A stretch of DNA of 64,000 nt from Acidobacteriota bacterium (lineage in GTDB: Bacteria; Acidobacteriota; Terriglobia; Terriglobales; Acidobacteriaceae). A model generated the notes under the pieces. It was not told the origin of the DNA and ran no database searches. It saw only the letters and a program-made list of their open reading frames with translations. A program made the position numbers and the translations under genes. Shown here piece by piece: positions 8,879-17,538 of the stretch (position 1 is its first letter; each line of letters opens with the position of its first letter). The stretch covers positions 1 through 64,000 of the forward strand of contig JAJZGF010000009.1 of assembly GCA_021805025.1 (NCBI GenBank), given 5' to 3'.

Positions 8879-8988
8879 TTCCTGTGATGAACCCCGGCGA
8901 AAGAAGCCGGGAGCGGCGCAAGCTGTTCTGTTATCCACTCCAAACGCGGCCTTAATGCGCCTGGCCAGTCTTCGTAATAGTTCCCGCG

Positions 8989-9183
8989 AGGTTGGATCAA
9001 AGCCCAATCCAACTCTAAAGCCGTCTGCCTGGAACGTACCGTGATATCTCGCAAGGTAAGGAAGTACAGTAGCTCGCGATGCCGCCGGAGTTCTCTCAGA
9101 CGAAGGCCCCAGGAGGACTTTGCGCCCCGGATCATCACGCTGGCGGCGGAGCCCACATGCTGCGATTGTGATGAAGATGTCAT
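8989..9183 (-). pseudogene. Truncated ABC-2 polysaccharide export permease (N-terminal remnant)
   Basis: From ATG 9183 the frame encodes a stretch typical of the cytoplasmic N-terminus of Wzm-type O-antigen/teichoic-acid ABC permeases: LRLRELRRHRELLYFLTLRD, then ITVRSRQTALELDWALIQP, compare FLTWRDIxVRYKQTxLGxxWAxLQP. After about residue 65 the similarity stops and the frame runs into unrelated sequence to 8875, with none of the six membrane helices. This is the relic of a deleted permease gene in the same orientation as the glycan cluster. No ATP-binding partner gene is seen in the window. Confidence 0.65.
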
Positions 9184-9860
9184 GCTTGACTTGTTGTGAC
9201 GAGTTATCTAGACGGAGTTCCGGTACAGGATAGCAGGGAGGACATCGCCGGCAACCATGCGGGCTCGGTCGCGGCAGGCGTTCCAGTTGGAGCTGTCGCT
9301 ACTTTAGCGCCTAGCCGAGTTTGCATGGTGTCTCCAGCGATCATTGCGAGTTTGCGGTTCTGACAGGCACTGCCCGCTGCGCGACGTGGCGGCTCTTTCC
9401 CCCGGCGGTAAAAGTTCGCACTCCTGTTGAAGAGTATGCACGATGATCGGCAGGCTGGACTCGCGGAGGACGTTGAAACGGTCAAAGGCCAAAGGCTGCT
9501 CGTTGATGCCGTGACGGGCAATCTTCCTCCGGTGAAATCTGGACCGGCTCGCGCCCAAAACGGTCTTCATCCATGCAAAGGAAGTCGAGGATTGGAGTAT
9601 GGATTGGGTAAGCCCGGCACAAGGCAAAATATGCAAGCTGGCCCGCTGAAGAGTCTTCAGCACAGCAGCAGGATGCTTAATGGGAATGAAAAACCGACGG
9701 GCAGAAGTTGTGGCGGGTCATGTCAGGCGCCGCGAGCGAGGAAGAATGCATCTGGAGTGCTCCGGGCCAGCAACGGGTAGGGGAAAGAATCCATGCGACT
9801 GGTGCTCCCGTCAAGAGTCCGCTCGCTCATCGATACGCCAGGCCGCCACCAGCCATCAGA
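9184..9860. other. Decayed region inside the glycan cluster, no gene called
   Basis: These 677 nt hold only short frames on both strands, none with a recognisable domain. Since it sits between a truncated permease and a stop-interrupted glycosyltransferase in the same orientation, it is probably the residue of one or more deleted genes of the cluster. Confidence 0.4.
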
Positions 9861-10934
9861 CTATTCGGTGCGAGGTGCGCCGCGATCCGGAAGTCTGTCG
9901 TAGAGTTCAACAGTTCGACGCGTCATGAGATCGGTGGAAAAGTGCGCCTGGGCACGTCTCCATCCTTCGGCTCCCATCAGCGCCCACCGTTGACGATCGT
10001 TCGCTGCCTCCGTGATGCACCGAACCAGCGCGTCCGTATCACCGGGAGGAAAAAGCCTTCCGGTCATTCCATCGACGACCAGCTCGCAAAGACCGCCGAC
10101 CCGGCTTGCCACAACCGGTCGGCCCGCCGCCATCGCTTCGAGCGCGGAAAGTCCGAAGCCTTCTTCAAGAGACGGCATCACCAGAAGATCCCACGATGCC
10201 AAGAGCTTCTTCACGTCTGCGTCCCAGCCAAGAAAGCGCACCCGCTCGCTCACACCAAGGCTCAAGACGAGCGCGCGCAGCGAAGATTCCGATGGGCCGG
10301 AGCCGGCAATCTCGGCCTGAACATCAATACCTTTCGCCGCAAGGAGGGCAGTGGCTTCGATCAGGGCTTCGATATTCTTCAGCGGAACCAGCCGGGCGAG
10401 AGCTCCCAGCCTGAGCGGCCCGGCCTGGGGCGCAGCAGCGGGGGGTTGGGAACCCGTCTCGATGCCCGCATAGATGACTTCAGCCCGATATCCACGGACG
10501 CAATCGGCTACGGCCTGGGAACACGCGATGACGGCATCCGGCGCGGGAAAGTTCAACTCTGATGCCTGTACCCCATTGGCCTCGTTGATCCGGCCGTGCA
10601 AATGCTGCACCACAGCGCCCACGCCGGCAAAGCGGCATACCGCCCGAACCACCCCTCCCCCGTGGTGCAGGTGGGCGATCTCCGCTCGATGCGTCCGCAG
10701 CCATCGTCACATTTGCCATGCGCCTGACAGATCGCCGCGCTTGCCTGTCCATGCAATCGAACTCGACGGAAAGCCCGCATCCTTCACGGTCGTCATCAAC
10801 GGCCCGTCTTCAAGGAAAAGCACAGAAATCTCGTATCCGAAGGGGCGGAGATGTTTCGCCAGTCCCATGACGATTCGGCAGATTCCGGTACATTCCGGGA
10901 GGGCGCTTTTCACAACATGGACGCAGGTTCGCAA
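9861..10934 (-). pseudogene. GT4 glycosyltransferase interrupted by one in-frame TGA
   Basis: One frame encodes a complete GT-B family 4 glycosyltransferase with a single TGA at 10707-10709. The likely start is TTG 10934, preceded by GGAGGGG at six bases. The N-terminal acceptor domain reads VHVVKSALPECTGICRIVMG to GDLSGAWQM, then stop, then RWLRTHRAEIAHLHHGGG, all in the same frame. The C-terminal donor domain is intact: LGALARLVPLKNIEALIEA, EIAGSGP, FLGWDADV and the EEGFGLSALEAMAAGRPVV nucleotide-sugar site (EX7E). A CGA (Arg) to TGA transition is the simplest cause. The two halves separately (75 and 263 codons) are unlikely to work. Confidence 0.75.
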
Positions 10935-11376
10935 TCGAGTCCCCTCCGCAAACGGGGTGCAGGTGTCATCGGACGCAGCCTCTCTGCTGGCCGTCTACCT
11001 TCCCCGATAGCAGTGAAAAGGCACACAGGCATTCCCTGTGGCGCTCGCTCTCGCGGTTGCTGCGTCGATGGCAGCCGCACGGGATGGGTTCGCCCCATCC
11101 TTCGTGCCGCGTTGGGCGTCAGTGTAGCAGACGGCGCGATTGCCAATTCAAAACACCCGAATCCGCGTGGAGGCTGATCTCTCCGGGCAAGGTCGCGCGC
11201 TGGGCGCCGCCCGATCTCCGCGCTTAGTCGGAGCAGGCGCGATACCAGCCCACGGACCGCTTCCTGGACTCCATTGAGAAACCTGGAACATGCCAGGCGG
11301 CCAAGCCTGCAGATCGCAAATGCTGCTCGACTGCTCAAGCGCAGACCGCGCATTCCCGCCGAGCCTGCCCTTCGCT
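10935..11376. other. Intergenic region, nothing identified
   Basis: This 442-nt stretch lies between the start of the broken GT4 gene and the end of the MFS gene. Only shadow frames are present, with no clear promoter or terminator. A short CACAGG/CCTGTG hairpin near 11025-11041 has no U-tract. Confidence 0.4.
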
Positions 11377-12585
11377 TCACTCCTGCTGCAGGCGCGCCAG
11401 CACCACGACAATCGCCAGCGCGGCGAGCACGCAGCCCAGCGCGAACAGGAAAGCGCTGGGGTAGCCGTACATGCCGATGAGCGTGCCCGCTGTGGGGCCA
11501 ACGAGGAAGAATGAGACGTCTGAAAAACCCGTATACACGCCCAGCGCGGTGCCGCGATTGAACTCCGGCACGCGCTTCACCGCCTCCACGCCCAGCGAGG
11601 GGAAGACCAGCGAGAAGCCGAACCCCGTCAACGCCGCCGCGGCAAAGGCCGTCCACGGCGAGCCGGCTCGCCACAGCAGCAGCACGCCCGCGGATTCGAT
11701 CGACAGGCAGGTGATACCGACCGGAAAGCCGCCAAAACGGTTAATCGTATTGATAAATGCGAGTCGGGCCACGATGAAGGCGATCCCGAACGAGGTCAGA
11801 CATAATGCTGCGCCGTCCCAATGGCGGTTGGCGTAGAACAGCGTGACGAATGTGGCCAGTACGCTGTAGCCTACGCCGCCCAGCGCCAGCCCTATGCCGT
11901 GAGGCGTCACGCGCACTAGCACATCGCGGAAGGGCAGGTGCTCGCCCGGTGTTACCGGTACCGGCGCTTTGAGGCTGGCCATCAGCAGGCTCGCCGCGCA
12001 CACGGCGATCGTCAACACTCCGATTGCGCCAAGGCCCCAGTGTTGCTCCAGCACCACGCCCAGCGGAGCCCCCAGCGCCAGCGCGCCATAAGTGCTGATG
12101 CCGTTAAAGGAGATGACCTTGGCGGTGTGCTCCGGCCCCGCGCTCGTGATGCCCCACAACGTTGCGCCCGTTGAGCCCAGGCTTTCACCGGCGCCCAGTG
12201 CCAACCGGCTCGCCAGCAGGATGCCGAGGCTGAGCCAGGAGGGTTGGCGATGCAGCAGTGCCGCCAGCAATAGCAGCCCGCCGCTCAGTGTGCAGGCAGC
12301 CATGCCCCACTGCACTGAGACCTTTGCACCCGAGTGGTCTGAGATGCGCCCCGCCCATGGCCGGCTGATGAACGTGGCAATGTATTGCACGCTGATGACC
12401 AGGCCCGCCAGAGCGGCGCTGTAGCCCAGCCGCAGATGCACATAGGGCGGCAGTATCGCCAGCGGCAGGCCGATGGACAGATAGCAAATGAAGGTAAACG
12501 AGGTGAAGGTCAGAATCTGCCGAGTGCTGCCGTTCGGCGCGTCCAGCGCCGTGGCGGATGAGCTGTCGATGGCAGAATTCTCCAT
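11377..12585 (-). CDS. MFS transporter (YfcJ/YhhS-like)
   Basis: A 402-residue major facilitator superfamily protein with about 12 hydrophobic helices. The loop 2-3 motif appears as GRISDHSGAKV after SRPWA, and ASRLALGAGESLGSTGA fits the helix 4-5 region. The C-terminal half (FIVARLAFINTINRFGGFPVG) resembles the YfcJ/YhhS group, usually described as sugar or drug efflux carriers; the substrate cannot be read from the sequence. The frame extends upstream to 12744, but ATG 12585 (MENSAIDSSSAT) directly precedes the first helix and was chosen. It is in the inner membrane. The same strand continues from the AI-2E gene about 200 nt upstream. Confidence 0.85.
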   Translation of the reverse strand: MENSAIDSSSATALDAPNGSTRQILTFTSFTFICYLSIGLPLAILPPYVHLRLGYSAALAGLVISVQYIATFISRPWAGRISDHSGAKVSVQWGMAACTLSGGLLLLAALLHRQPSWLSLGILLASRLALGAGESLGSTGATLWGITSAGPEHTAKVISFNGISTYGALALGAPLGVVLEQHWGLGAIGVLTIAVCAASLLMASLKAPVPVTPGEHLPFRDVLVRVTPHGIGLALGGVGYSVLATFVTLFYANRHWDGAALCLTSFGIAFIVARLAFINTINRFGGFPVGITCLSIESAGVLLLWRAGSPWTAFAAAALTGFGFSLVFPSLGVEAVKRVPEFNRGTALGVYTGFSDVSFFLVGPTAGTLIGMYGYPSAFLFALGCVLAALAIVVVLARLQQE

Positions 12586-12784
12586 GCGTGAGGTTACGGA
12601 ACCGGCAGAGATGTGCGGGCACCTCCAGTATACCGGAGGCATTGTGCACGCGAGAGAGGCGGAACGTCTCGCATCGGAGACGGGACGCAGCGCAAATGGC
12701 CGCCGCGGGTTTGCGGACTTCCATTCCGGTTCGCGCCCAATCATCGACCGGCTTTTGCCGGGGTGAACCCGTCAGCGCGCGGGG

Positions 12785-13867
12785 TCACTCACTGCCGGCG
12801 GCCACCGCAGGCGCGTGGGAGACGCCCGCGCCGCGGTCTCGCCAGATCTGCAGCAGCGTCTCGGTGACGCTGAAAGCAATCGGCCCCAGAATCAGGCCAC
12901 TCACTCCAAACAGCACCACCCCGCCCAGCATCGCCAGGAAGATGGGCGCAGAGTGCAGTTGCAGCCGCGACCCCACCAGAATTGGATAGAGCACGTTGTC
13001 CAGCGTGCTGATCACCAGAGACCCTGCGCCGAGCAGAATCAACGCCTGCGCCCAATGGTGAATCGCAAACAGATACCCCACCACGGGTAGCCACACCACA
13101 AACGCACCTACGGCTGGAACCAGCGCAAACAGCATCGTCAAGGCGCCCAGCAGCGTGGCCGCGCCCACGCCCAGCAGCGCATAGGCAATCCCCGCCAGCA
13201 ACCCCTGCAGCGCCGCCACGGCAAAGCGGCCCAGCACCAGCGCCCGCACCGCCAGTTCCACGCGCGTCAGCAGAAAGTCCGTTTCATCCGCGCGTAGAGG
13301 AATCAAGCGCCGGGCCGCCGCCAGGGCCGCATCGCTGTCGCGATAGAGAAAAAACAGCAGGAACAGCATCACGATCACCTGCGTGAAGGCGGAGATCGAC
13401 TTGCCCAGCACCAACGCCACCTGCCCCGCCACCTCGCCTGCGGCTCTCTGCGTGGCTGCGTCCATGTCCACGTTGTCCATCACGTATTTGAGCGCGCCGT
13501 TCAGCGCAGGATGGCTGGCCACAAACAGGCGCAGGTTTTGCTCCGATGCGCCGCTCTGGGCGTTCCGCATCAGTACCAGCACATGGTTGCCCGCGCTCAC
13601 CATTACCATCATGGAAGGCACCACAATGCTGAGTGACACCAGAATCAGCGTTGCCGTCGCCGCCAGCGTGGGCCGCCGCAGCCGCGCCGCAATCCAGCGA
13701 TACACCGGCTGCGTCACAATTGCCAGAACAACCGCCCACGTCATGCCCGCAACAAACGGCGCAACGATCCACAGGCATAGGCCGACTGCGCCAACCGAAA
13801 CCAGGAAGAGCGTCAAGCCGCCCCAGTCAGTTCTGCCCTGCCGCGCTTCCGTGCCGTTCTCGTTCAT
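12785..13867 (-). CDS. AI-2E family transporter (PerM/TqsA type)
   Basis: A 360-residue integral membrane protein of the AI-2E transporter family. Paired helices at the N-terminus (LFLVSVGAVGLCLWIVAPFV) are followed by a soluble middle segment (about residues 80-150) and a C-terminal helical block with the family hallmark around LLAGIAYALLGVGAATLLGALTM and the LFALVPAVGAFVVWLPVVGY region. Family members are proposed sodium/proton antiporters or exporters of small signals; the cargo is not predictable. It diverges from mtaB with about 250 nt between the starts. Confidence 0.88.
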   Translation of the reverse strand: MNENGTEARQGRTDWGGLTLFLVSVGAVGLCLWIVAPFVAGMTWAVVLAIVTQPVYRWIAARLRRPTLAATATLILVSLSIVVPSMMVMVSAGNHVLVLMRNAQSGASEQNLRLFVASHPALNGALKYVMDNVDMDAATQRAAGEVAGQVALVLGKSISAFTQVIVMLFLLFFLYRDSDAALAAARRLIPLRADETDFLLTRVELAVRALVLGRFAVAALQGLLAGIAYALLGVGAATLLGALTMLFALVPAVGAFVVWLPVVGYLFAIHHWAQALILLGAGSLVISTLDNVLYPILVGSRLQLHSAPIFLAMLGGVVLFGVSGLILGPIAFSVTETLLQIWRDRGAGVSHAPAVAAGSE

Positions 13868-14124
13868 TCTTGCTCTCCCGCGAGCCTTACGCTGCGCGGC
13901 TCTGGCTTCGAGTCTATGGCATTTCCCGGAAGGGTGTGGCTCTTTTCAGGCCATCCAGGGTCACCGCGTCCCATTGGCCGCCTCGATTCTTCGGTTGGCG
14001 CCCTCGGTCTGCAGCACGCCAAAAATCTTTGAGCTTCAGCCCATGCACCTCCGCGTGCTGGACACGCGTTCCGCGCAACTTTACCCTGAAACAGACACGC
14101 CCTTTCATTCGACGGAGCCGCACG

Positions 14125-15564
14125 GTGCCCTTTCACATCGAAAATTTCGGTTGCCGTGCCGCGCGGGCAGACGCCGAGGCTATCGGCGCAGCGCTCGTCG
14201 CCGCAGGGCAAGGCCTGCACCAGGCCGCGCAGGCCGATGTCGTGGTGGTGAACACCTGCAGCGTTACCGCGGAGGCCGACCGCGCTGCGCGCGCCTACAT
14301 CCGCCGCGCTCACCGGCTCAATCCCGAGGCGCGCATCGTTGTCACCGGTTGCTATGCGCAGCGTGCCCCGGAAGAACTGGCCGCGCTGCCCGGCGTTGCC
14401 GCCGTCATCGGCAACAGCCACAAGGCGCTCGCGCCCGCCGTTGCCCTCGATCTGCTCGTACCTCTGTCGCCGCTGGTCCAGATTCACCCAGCGCAAGCCG
14501 CTACCGGTCCGCCGCCGATGGTCCTTGCCGACGACCGCTTCGCGCATTCCTTCCTTGAAGAGACGCCGCTCCATCCCGGCGCGCAAACCCGGCCCAATCT
14601 CAAGATTCAGGAGGGCTGCGGCAACCGCTGCTCCTTCTGCGTCATTCCGCAGACGCGCGGCCCTTCGCACAGCCTGCCCGTCGAGCGCATTCTCGCCCAG
14701 GTGCGCGGATTTGTCACCGCCGGGGGCAGGGAGCTGGTCTTATCCGGCATCAATCTCGGCCGCTGGGGCCGCGACCTTGCGCCATCCGATGGCCATCCGC
14801 AGGGTGCGCTGCCCAGCCTCGTGCGGCACATCATCCAACAGACCGATCTGCCCCTGCTGCGTCTCAGCTCCATCGAGCCCATGGACTGGGACGGCGAACT
14901 TATCGCGCTGCTCGTCGAATACGGTGGCAGTCGCCTCGCCCGCCACGCCCATCTGCCGCTGCAGTCCGGCTCCGATGCCGTGCTGCGCCGCATGCACCGC
15001 CGCTATCGTCCCTGGCACTACGCTGAAAAGGTTGACGCCCTGCTCCGCGCCGTCGGCTCGGCGCTTACGCTCGGCGCAGATGTCATGGCCGGCTTCCCCG
15101 GCGAAACCGACCGCGAGTTCGAGGAGACACTCGACTTCATCCGCGCGCTTCCTTTCGGCTACCTCCACCTCTTCCCGTTTTCTCCGCGCCCCAACACCCG
15201 CGCCTGGGCGCTCCACGCCGAGCAGCCGGTCCCTCCCGCGGCCGTGGACGAGCGCATGGCGGCTCTTCGTTCTCTGGCGGCGCAAAAGAGTGAAACGCAC
15301 CAAAGGTCCTTCATCGGGAGCACGCTTGAGGCCCTCACCCTGCACACGCCGGCGGCGGTTGCGGCACGAGGTTGCACGGCGGCGATGACTGAGAACTTCT
15401 TGCCCATCGAGCTTGCCGCCGCGCTGCCCGCCAACCGGAGCGTGCCCGTTCGCGTGACGGGGCTGCATGCCGAGGGCGTGCTCGAAGGTGCTGTCGGCAC
15501 ACGCCTTCACGGCCGCCCGCACCTGCACACATCCGCCGCCTGTGAGATAGAACTACCCGCCTGA
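14125..15564 (+). CDS. mtaB: tRNA (N6-threonylcarbamoyladenosine(37)) methylthiotransferase MtaB
   Basis: A radical SAM methylthiotransferase, 479 residues from GTG 14125; the frame is open about 490 nt further upstream, but the family N-terminus is PFHIENFGCRAA. The first Fe-S cluster cysteines lie in FGCRAARAD, NTCSVTAEAD and TGCYAQR, typical of the N-terminal UPF0004 domain. The radical SAM cluster is CGNRCSFC followed by VIPQTRGPSHS, and the C-terminus is a TRAM-like region. The order of motifs and the NTCSVT signature fit MtaB, which makes ms2t6A at position 37 of ANN-decoding tRNAs, better than MiaB. It is followed by the infC promoter. Confidence 0.85.
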   Translation: MPFHIENFGCRAARADAEAIGAALVAAGQGLHQAAQADVVVVNTCSVTAEADRAARAYIRRAHRLNPEARIVVTGCYAQRAPEELAALPGVAAVIGNSHKALAPAVALDLLVPLSPLVQIHPAQAATGPPPMVLADDRFAHSFLEETPLHPGAQTRPNLKIQEGCGNRCSFCVIPQTRGPSHSLPVERILAQVRGFVTAGGRELVLSGINLGRWGRDLAPSDGHPQGALPSLVRHIIQQTDLPLLRLSSIEPMDWDGELIALLVEYGGSRLARHAHLPLQSGSDAVLRRMHRRYRPWHYAEKVDALLRAVGSALTLGADVMAGFPGETDREFEETLDFIRALPFGYLHLFPFSPRPNTRAWALHAEQPVPPAAVDERMAALRSLAAQKSETHQRSFIGSTLEALTLHTPAAVAARGCTAAMTENFLPIELAAALPANRSVPVRVTGLHAEGVLEGAVGTRLHGRPHLHTSAACEIELPA

Positions 15565-15577
15565 CAAACCGCGCCAA

Positions 15578-15586
15578 TGCTATACT
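15578..15586 (+). promoter_or_regulatory. Extended -10 promoter for infC
   Basis: TG-C-TATACT forms an extended -10 element 14 nt after the mtaB stop. Transcription would begin near 15593, leaving a leader of about 70 nt before the proposed AUC start of infC at 15663. No -35 at standard spacing is seen, as is usual for extended -10 promoters. Prediction only. Confidence 0.45.
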
Positions 15587-15662
15587 CAGGGTGCATCCGT
15601 GCGCCCGCCACACGCGCCGGTTAATGGGCAGGCGGGCAGCGACGGCTCTCTGGAGGAGCACC

Positions 15663-16274
15663 ATCGCACTCGACAAACGAACGGCCAAGTCCTTTATCCG
15701 CATCAACGACCGTATTCGCGCCCGCGAGATTCGCGTCATCGACGAAAACGGCGAGCAACTCGGTATCCTGCCGCCCTTTGAGGCTCTCAAAATAGCCCGC
15801 GAGCGGGGGCTGGACCTGGTCGAGGTTTCACCGAACGCCGCCCCGCCCGTCTGCCGCATCCAGGATTATGGCCGCTACCTCTACGAGAAGGAAAAGAGCG
15901 AGCGCGCCGCCCGCAAGAAGCAGAAGGTCATCGTCATCAAGGAAGTCAAGTTCTCCGTCACGGTGGACGAGCACGACTACCAGACCAAGAAAAATCAGGC
16001 GGTCCGTTTCCTGAATGACGGCGATAAGGTGAAGGCCAGCCTGCGCTTCCGCGGCCGCCAGATGGCCCACCGCGAGCTCGGCTACAACATCATCAACCGC
16101 CTCATCCAGGACATTGGCGAGGCCGGACTGGTGGAGTTCATGCCGCGCATGGAGGGCACCATCCTCCACGCCATTCTCGCGCCCACAAAAAAGGATGCGC
16201 CCAGGCCCAAGCCCGCCGCAGCGCCGCCGCAGCCCCAGGCCGCCGCTCCCAAGGCGCCCGCTCCGCAAGCCTGA
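15663..16274 (+). CDS. infC: Translation initiation factor IF-3, apparent AUC start
   Basis: IF-3 of 203 residues. The N-domain reads RINDRIRAREIRVIDENGEQ and LEVSP-like DLVEVSPNAAPPVCRI; the linker KEKSERAARKKQK leads to the C-domain KEVKFSVTVDEHDY and RFRGRQMAHRELG. A C-terminal Pro/Ala-rich tail of about 25 residues follows. The frame continues upstream to ATG 15591 and 15624, but a strong GGAGG at 15652-15656 sits six nt before ATC 15663, giving the family-like N-terminus [M]ALDKRTAKSF. Rare AUU/AUC starts are known in infC genes and let IF-3 repress its own translation. The predicted promoter start near 15593 also excludes 15591. First gene of infC-rpmI-rplT. Confidence 0.9.
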   Translation: MALDKRTAKSFIRINDRIRAREIRVIDENGEQLGILPPFEALKIARERGLDLVEVSPNAAPPVCRIQDYGRYLYEKEKSERAARKKQKVIVIKEVKFSVTVDEHDYQTKKNQAVRFLNDGDKVKASLRFRGRQMAHRELGYNIINRLIQDIGEAGLVEFMPRMEGTILHAILAPTKKDAPRPKPAAAPPQPQAAAPKAPAPQA

Positions 16275-16389
16275 TCTGCGCTTCCCGCCGGTGGATTCCC
16301 AACAGGCCCGCTTCCCCTCGGGCCGGCAATCCAGGTCCGGCCCTCGCAGACCCCCGTGGCGGCAAAATCCAGCCTGCGTTATAATGAGA

Positions 16390-16468
16390 AGGTTCGTCTC
16401 CCGCACCGGGTGAGGCAGAGGGTAGTCCCTGTGCCCCGGCGAACCTGGGTCGAGGACTCCCCTCTGCC
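16390..16468 (+). promoter_or_regulatory. Predicted pseudoknot leader of rpmI-rplT (L20-type autoregulation)
   Basis: Two interleaved stems lie just before rpmI. Stem A pairs AGGTTCG (16390-16396) with CGAACCT (16440-16446). Stem B pairs GGCAGAGGG (16414-16422) with CCCTCTGCC (16460-16468) and, after one mismatch, AGTCC (16424-16428) with GGACT (16454-16458). The 3' half of stem A sits in the loop of stem B, so the two together form a pseudoknot. The rpmI ribosome-binding site follows at about 16480. In E. coli L20 represses rpmI-rplT through a pseudoknot in the same position; the equivalent role here is inference. Confidence 0.6.
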
Positions 16469-16489
16469 CTGACATGTAAAGAGAAGACA

Positions 16490-16687
16490 ATGCCCAAGTT
16501 GAAGACCCATACGGGCGCGAAAAAGCGCTTCAAAAAGACTGGCACCGGCAAAATCAAGCGGGGCCAGACCAAGACGCGCCATATCCTTTCGTCCAAGTCG
16601 CCAAAGGTCAAGCGCAAGCTCGGCAAGATCGTGCTTGTCTCTGACGGTGACTTCGCAAAGGTCGCGCGCATGATTCCCTACGCCTGA
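16490..16687 (+). CDS. rpmI: Ribosomal protein L35
   Basis: A full-length bL35 of 65 residues, [15 protein letters not shown] at the start, with very high Lys/Arg content and the typical [17 protein letters not shown] core. It binds 23S rRNA in the large subunit. It is the middle gene of infC-rpmI-rplT, 215 nt after infC and 162 nt before rplT; its leader contains the predicted pseudoknot. AGAGAAG lies before the ATG. Confidence 0.97.
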   Translation: MPKLKTHTGAKKRFKKTGTGKIKRGQTKTRHILSSKSPKVKRKLGKIVLVSDGDFAKVARMIPYA

Positions 16688-16849
16688 TTGCGGTTGGGCC
16701 TCAGTGGAGAGGCCCCCGGCGGTGCGCACCATCCCCGCCGAGAAGTCAGGCGCTGAACGAGCGAGTGAAGAGGCCCCGGCCCGCCATCATGGCTGGCTCT
16801 CCTGCCTCCAGCCGCGTAACCCCCACCACCACCCAAACGGAGAACACCC

Positions 16850-17218
16850 ATGCCCCGCGTAAAACGCAGTACCAAGCGGAACGACCGCCGCAAAAAGATT
16901 CTCGACAGAGCCAGCGGCTACTTCCTTACCAAATCCAAGCTCTACCAGGCAGCCCAGGAAGCCGTCGAGCGCGGCCTCAAGTTTGCCTACACCGGCCGCC
17001 GCCAGAAAAAGCGCCAGTTCCGCTCCCTGTGGATTGTCCGCATCTCCGCCGCCGCCAAGCTCAACGGCACCAGCTACTCCCAGTTCATCAGCGGACTGAA
17101 GAAAGCCGGCATTGAGCTCGACCGCAAGATCCTCTCCGACATCGCCATCAAGGACCCCGCCGGCTTCACCAAGCTGGCCGAGCAGGCCAAGGCCGCCCTC
17201 ACCGCCAAAGCCGCCTGA
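16850..17218 (+). CDS. rplT: Ribosomal protein L20
   Basis: A full-length bL20 of 122 residues: [18 protein letters not shown] start, the [20 protein letters not shown] block and [23 protein letters not shown] at the C-domain. It is needed early in 50S assembly and in many bacteria represses the rpmI-rplT mRNA. The start follows CGGAGAACACCC. A strong intrinsic terminator follows at 17261-17284 and ends the operon. Confidence 0.97.
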   Translation: MPRVKRSTKRNDRRKKILDRASGYFLTKSKLYQAAQEAVERGLKFAYTGRRQKKRQFRSLWIVRISAAAKLNGTSYSQFISGLKKAGIELDRKILSDIAIKDPAGFTKLAEQAKAALTAKAA

Positions 17219-17255
17219 GAGCAGCAGTCAGCGAGCTGGAATTTCGCAAGCACGC

Positions 17256-17285
17256 AAAAAGCCCCGGATTCGTCCGGGGCTTTTC
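17256..17285 (+). terminator. Intrinsic terminator of infC-rpmI-rplT
   Basis: The perfect 8-bp stem GCCCCGGA (17261-17268) / TCCGGGGC (17273-17280) closes a TTCG tetraloop. It is preceded by five A and followed by TTTTCATT. It sits 40 nt after the rplT stop and could also act on the other strand. Confidence 0.9.
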
Positions 17286-17311
17286 ATTATCAGCCATCTA
17301 TTCCAAATCCC

Positions 17312-17358
17312 TGTCATCTTGAGCGAAGCGCAGCGAAGTCGAAAGATCTGCGGTTGCT
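17312..17358 (+). repeat. Dispersed palindromic repeat, copy 1
   Basis: This 47-nt element starts TGTCATCTTGAGCGAAGC and ends TCTGCGGTTGCT. It contains the imperfect palindrome AGCGAAGCGCAGCGAAGT. It is nearly identical to copy 2 (17484-17530, same orientation) and to copy 3 (17922-17967, inverted). It lies downstream of rplT and of the GIY-YIG gene. Confidence 0.9.
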
Positions 17359-17483
17359 CCTGAAAAATGCCCCCCACACCCATGTCAATTGAGCAAAAGC
17401 CTCGGAACCCCCCGGGGGCCTTTTCATTGCCACCCCGCGACCCCCCACCGCACGCCTGTCATCGCGACCCCACACCACTCGCT

Positions 17484-17530
17484 TGTCATCTTGAGCGAAG
17501 CGCAGCGCAGTCGAAACATCTGCGGTTGCT
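17484..17530 (+). repeat. Dispersed palindromic repeat, copy 2
   Basis: Same orientation as copy 1, with differences in the centre (GCGCAG for GCGAAG, and AACATC for AAGATC). It ends 8 nt before the stop of the GIY-YIG gene on the opposite strand. Confidence 0.9.
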
Positions 17531-17538
17531 ATTCGGCA

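Noticed and set aside
8426-10709. In-frame TGA codons as selenocysteine or as recoded Trp
   Set aside because: TGA ends many intact genes in the window, no SECIS-like hairpin was seen just after either TGA, and neighbouring genes are clearly decaying. Nonsense mutation is simpler.
13383-14558. Plus-strand frame across the AI-2E and mtaB starts
   Set aside because: Overlaps two well-supported genes, with Arg-rich low-complexity translation typical of shadow frames.
16380-16385. Perfect TATAAT hexamer upstream of rpmI
   Set aside because: A start from this -10 would fall inside the 5' half of stem A of the leader, and no good -35 lies 16-18 nt upstream (TGGCGG only). It is probably coincidental.
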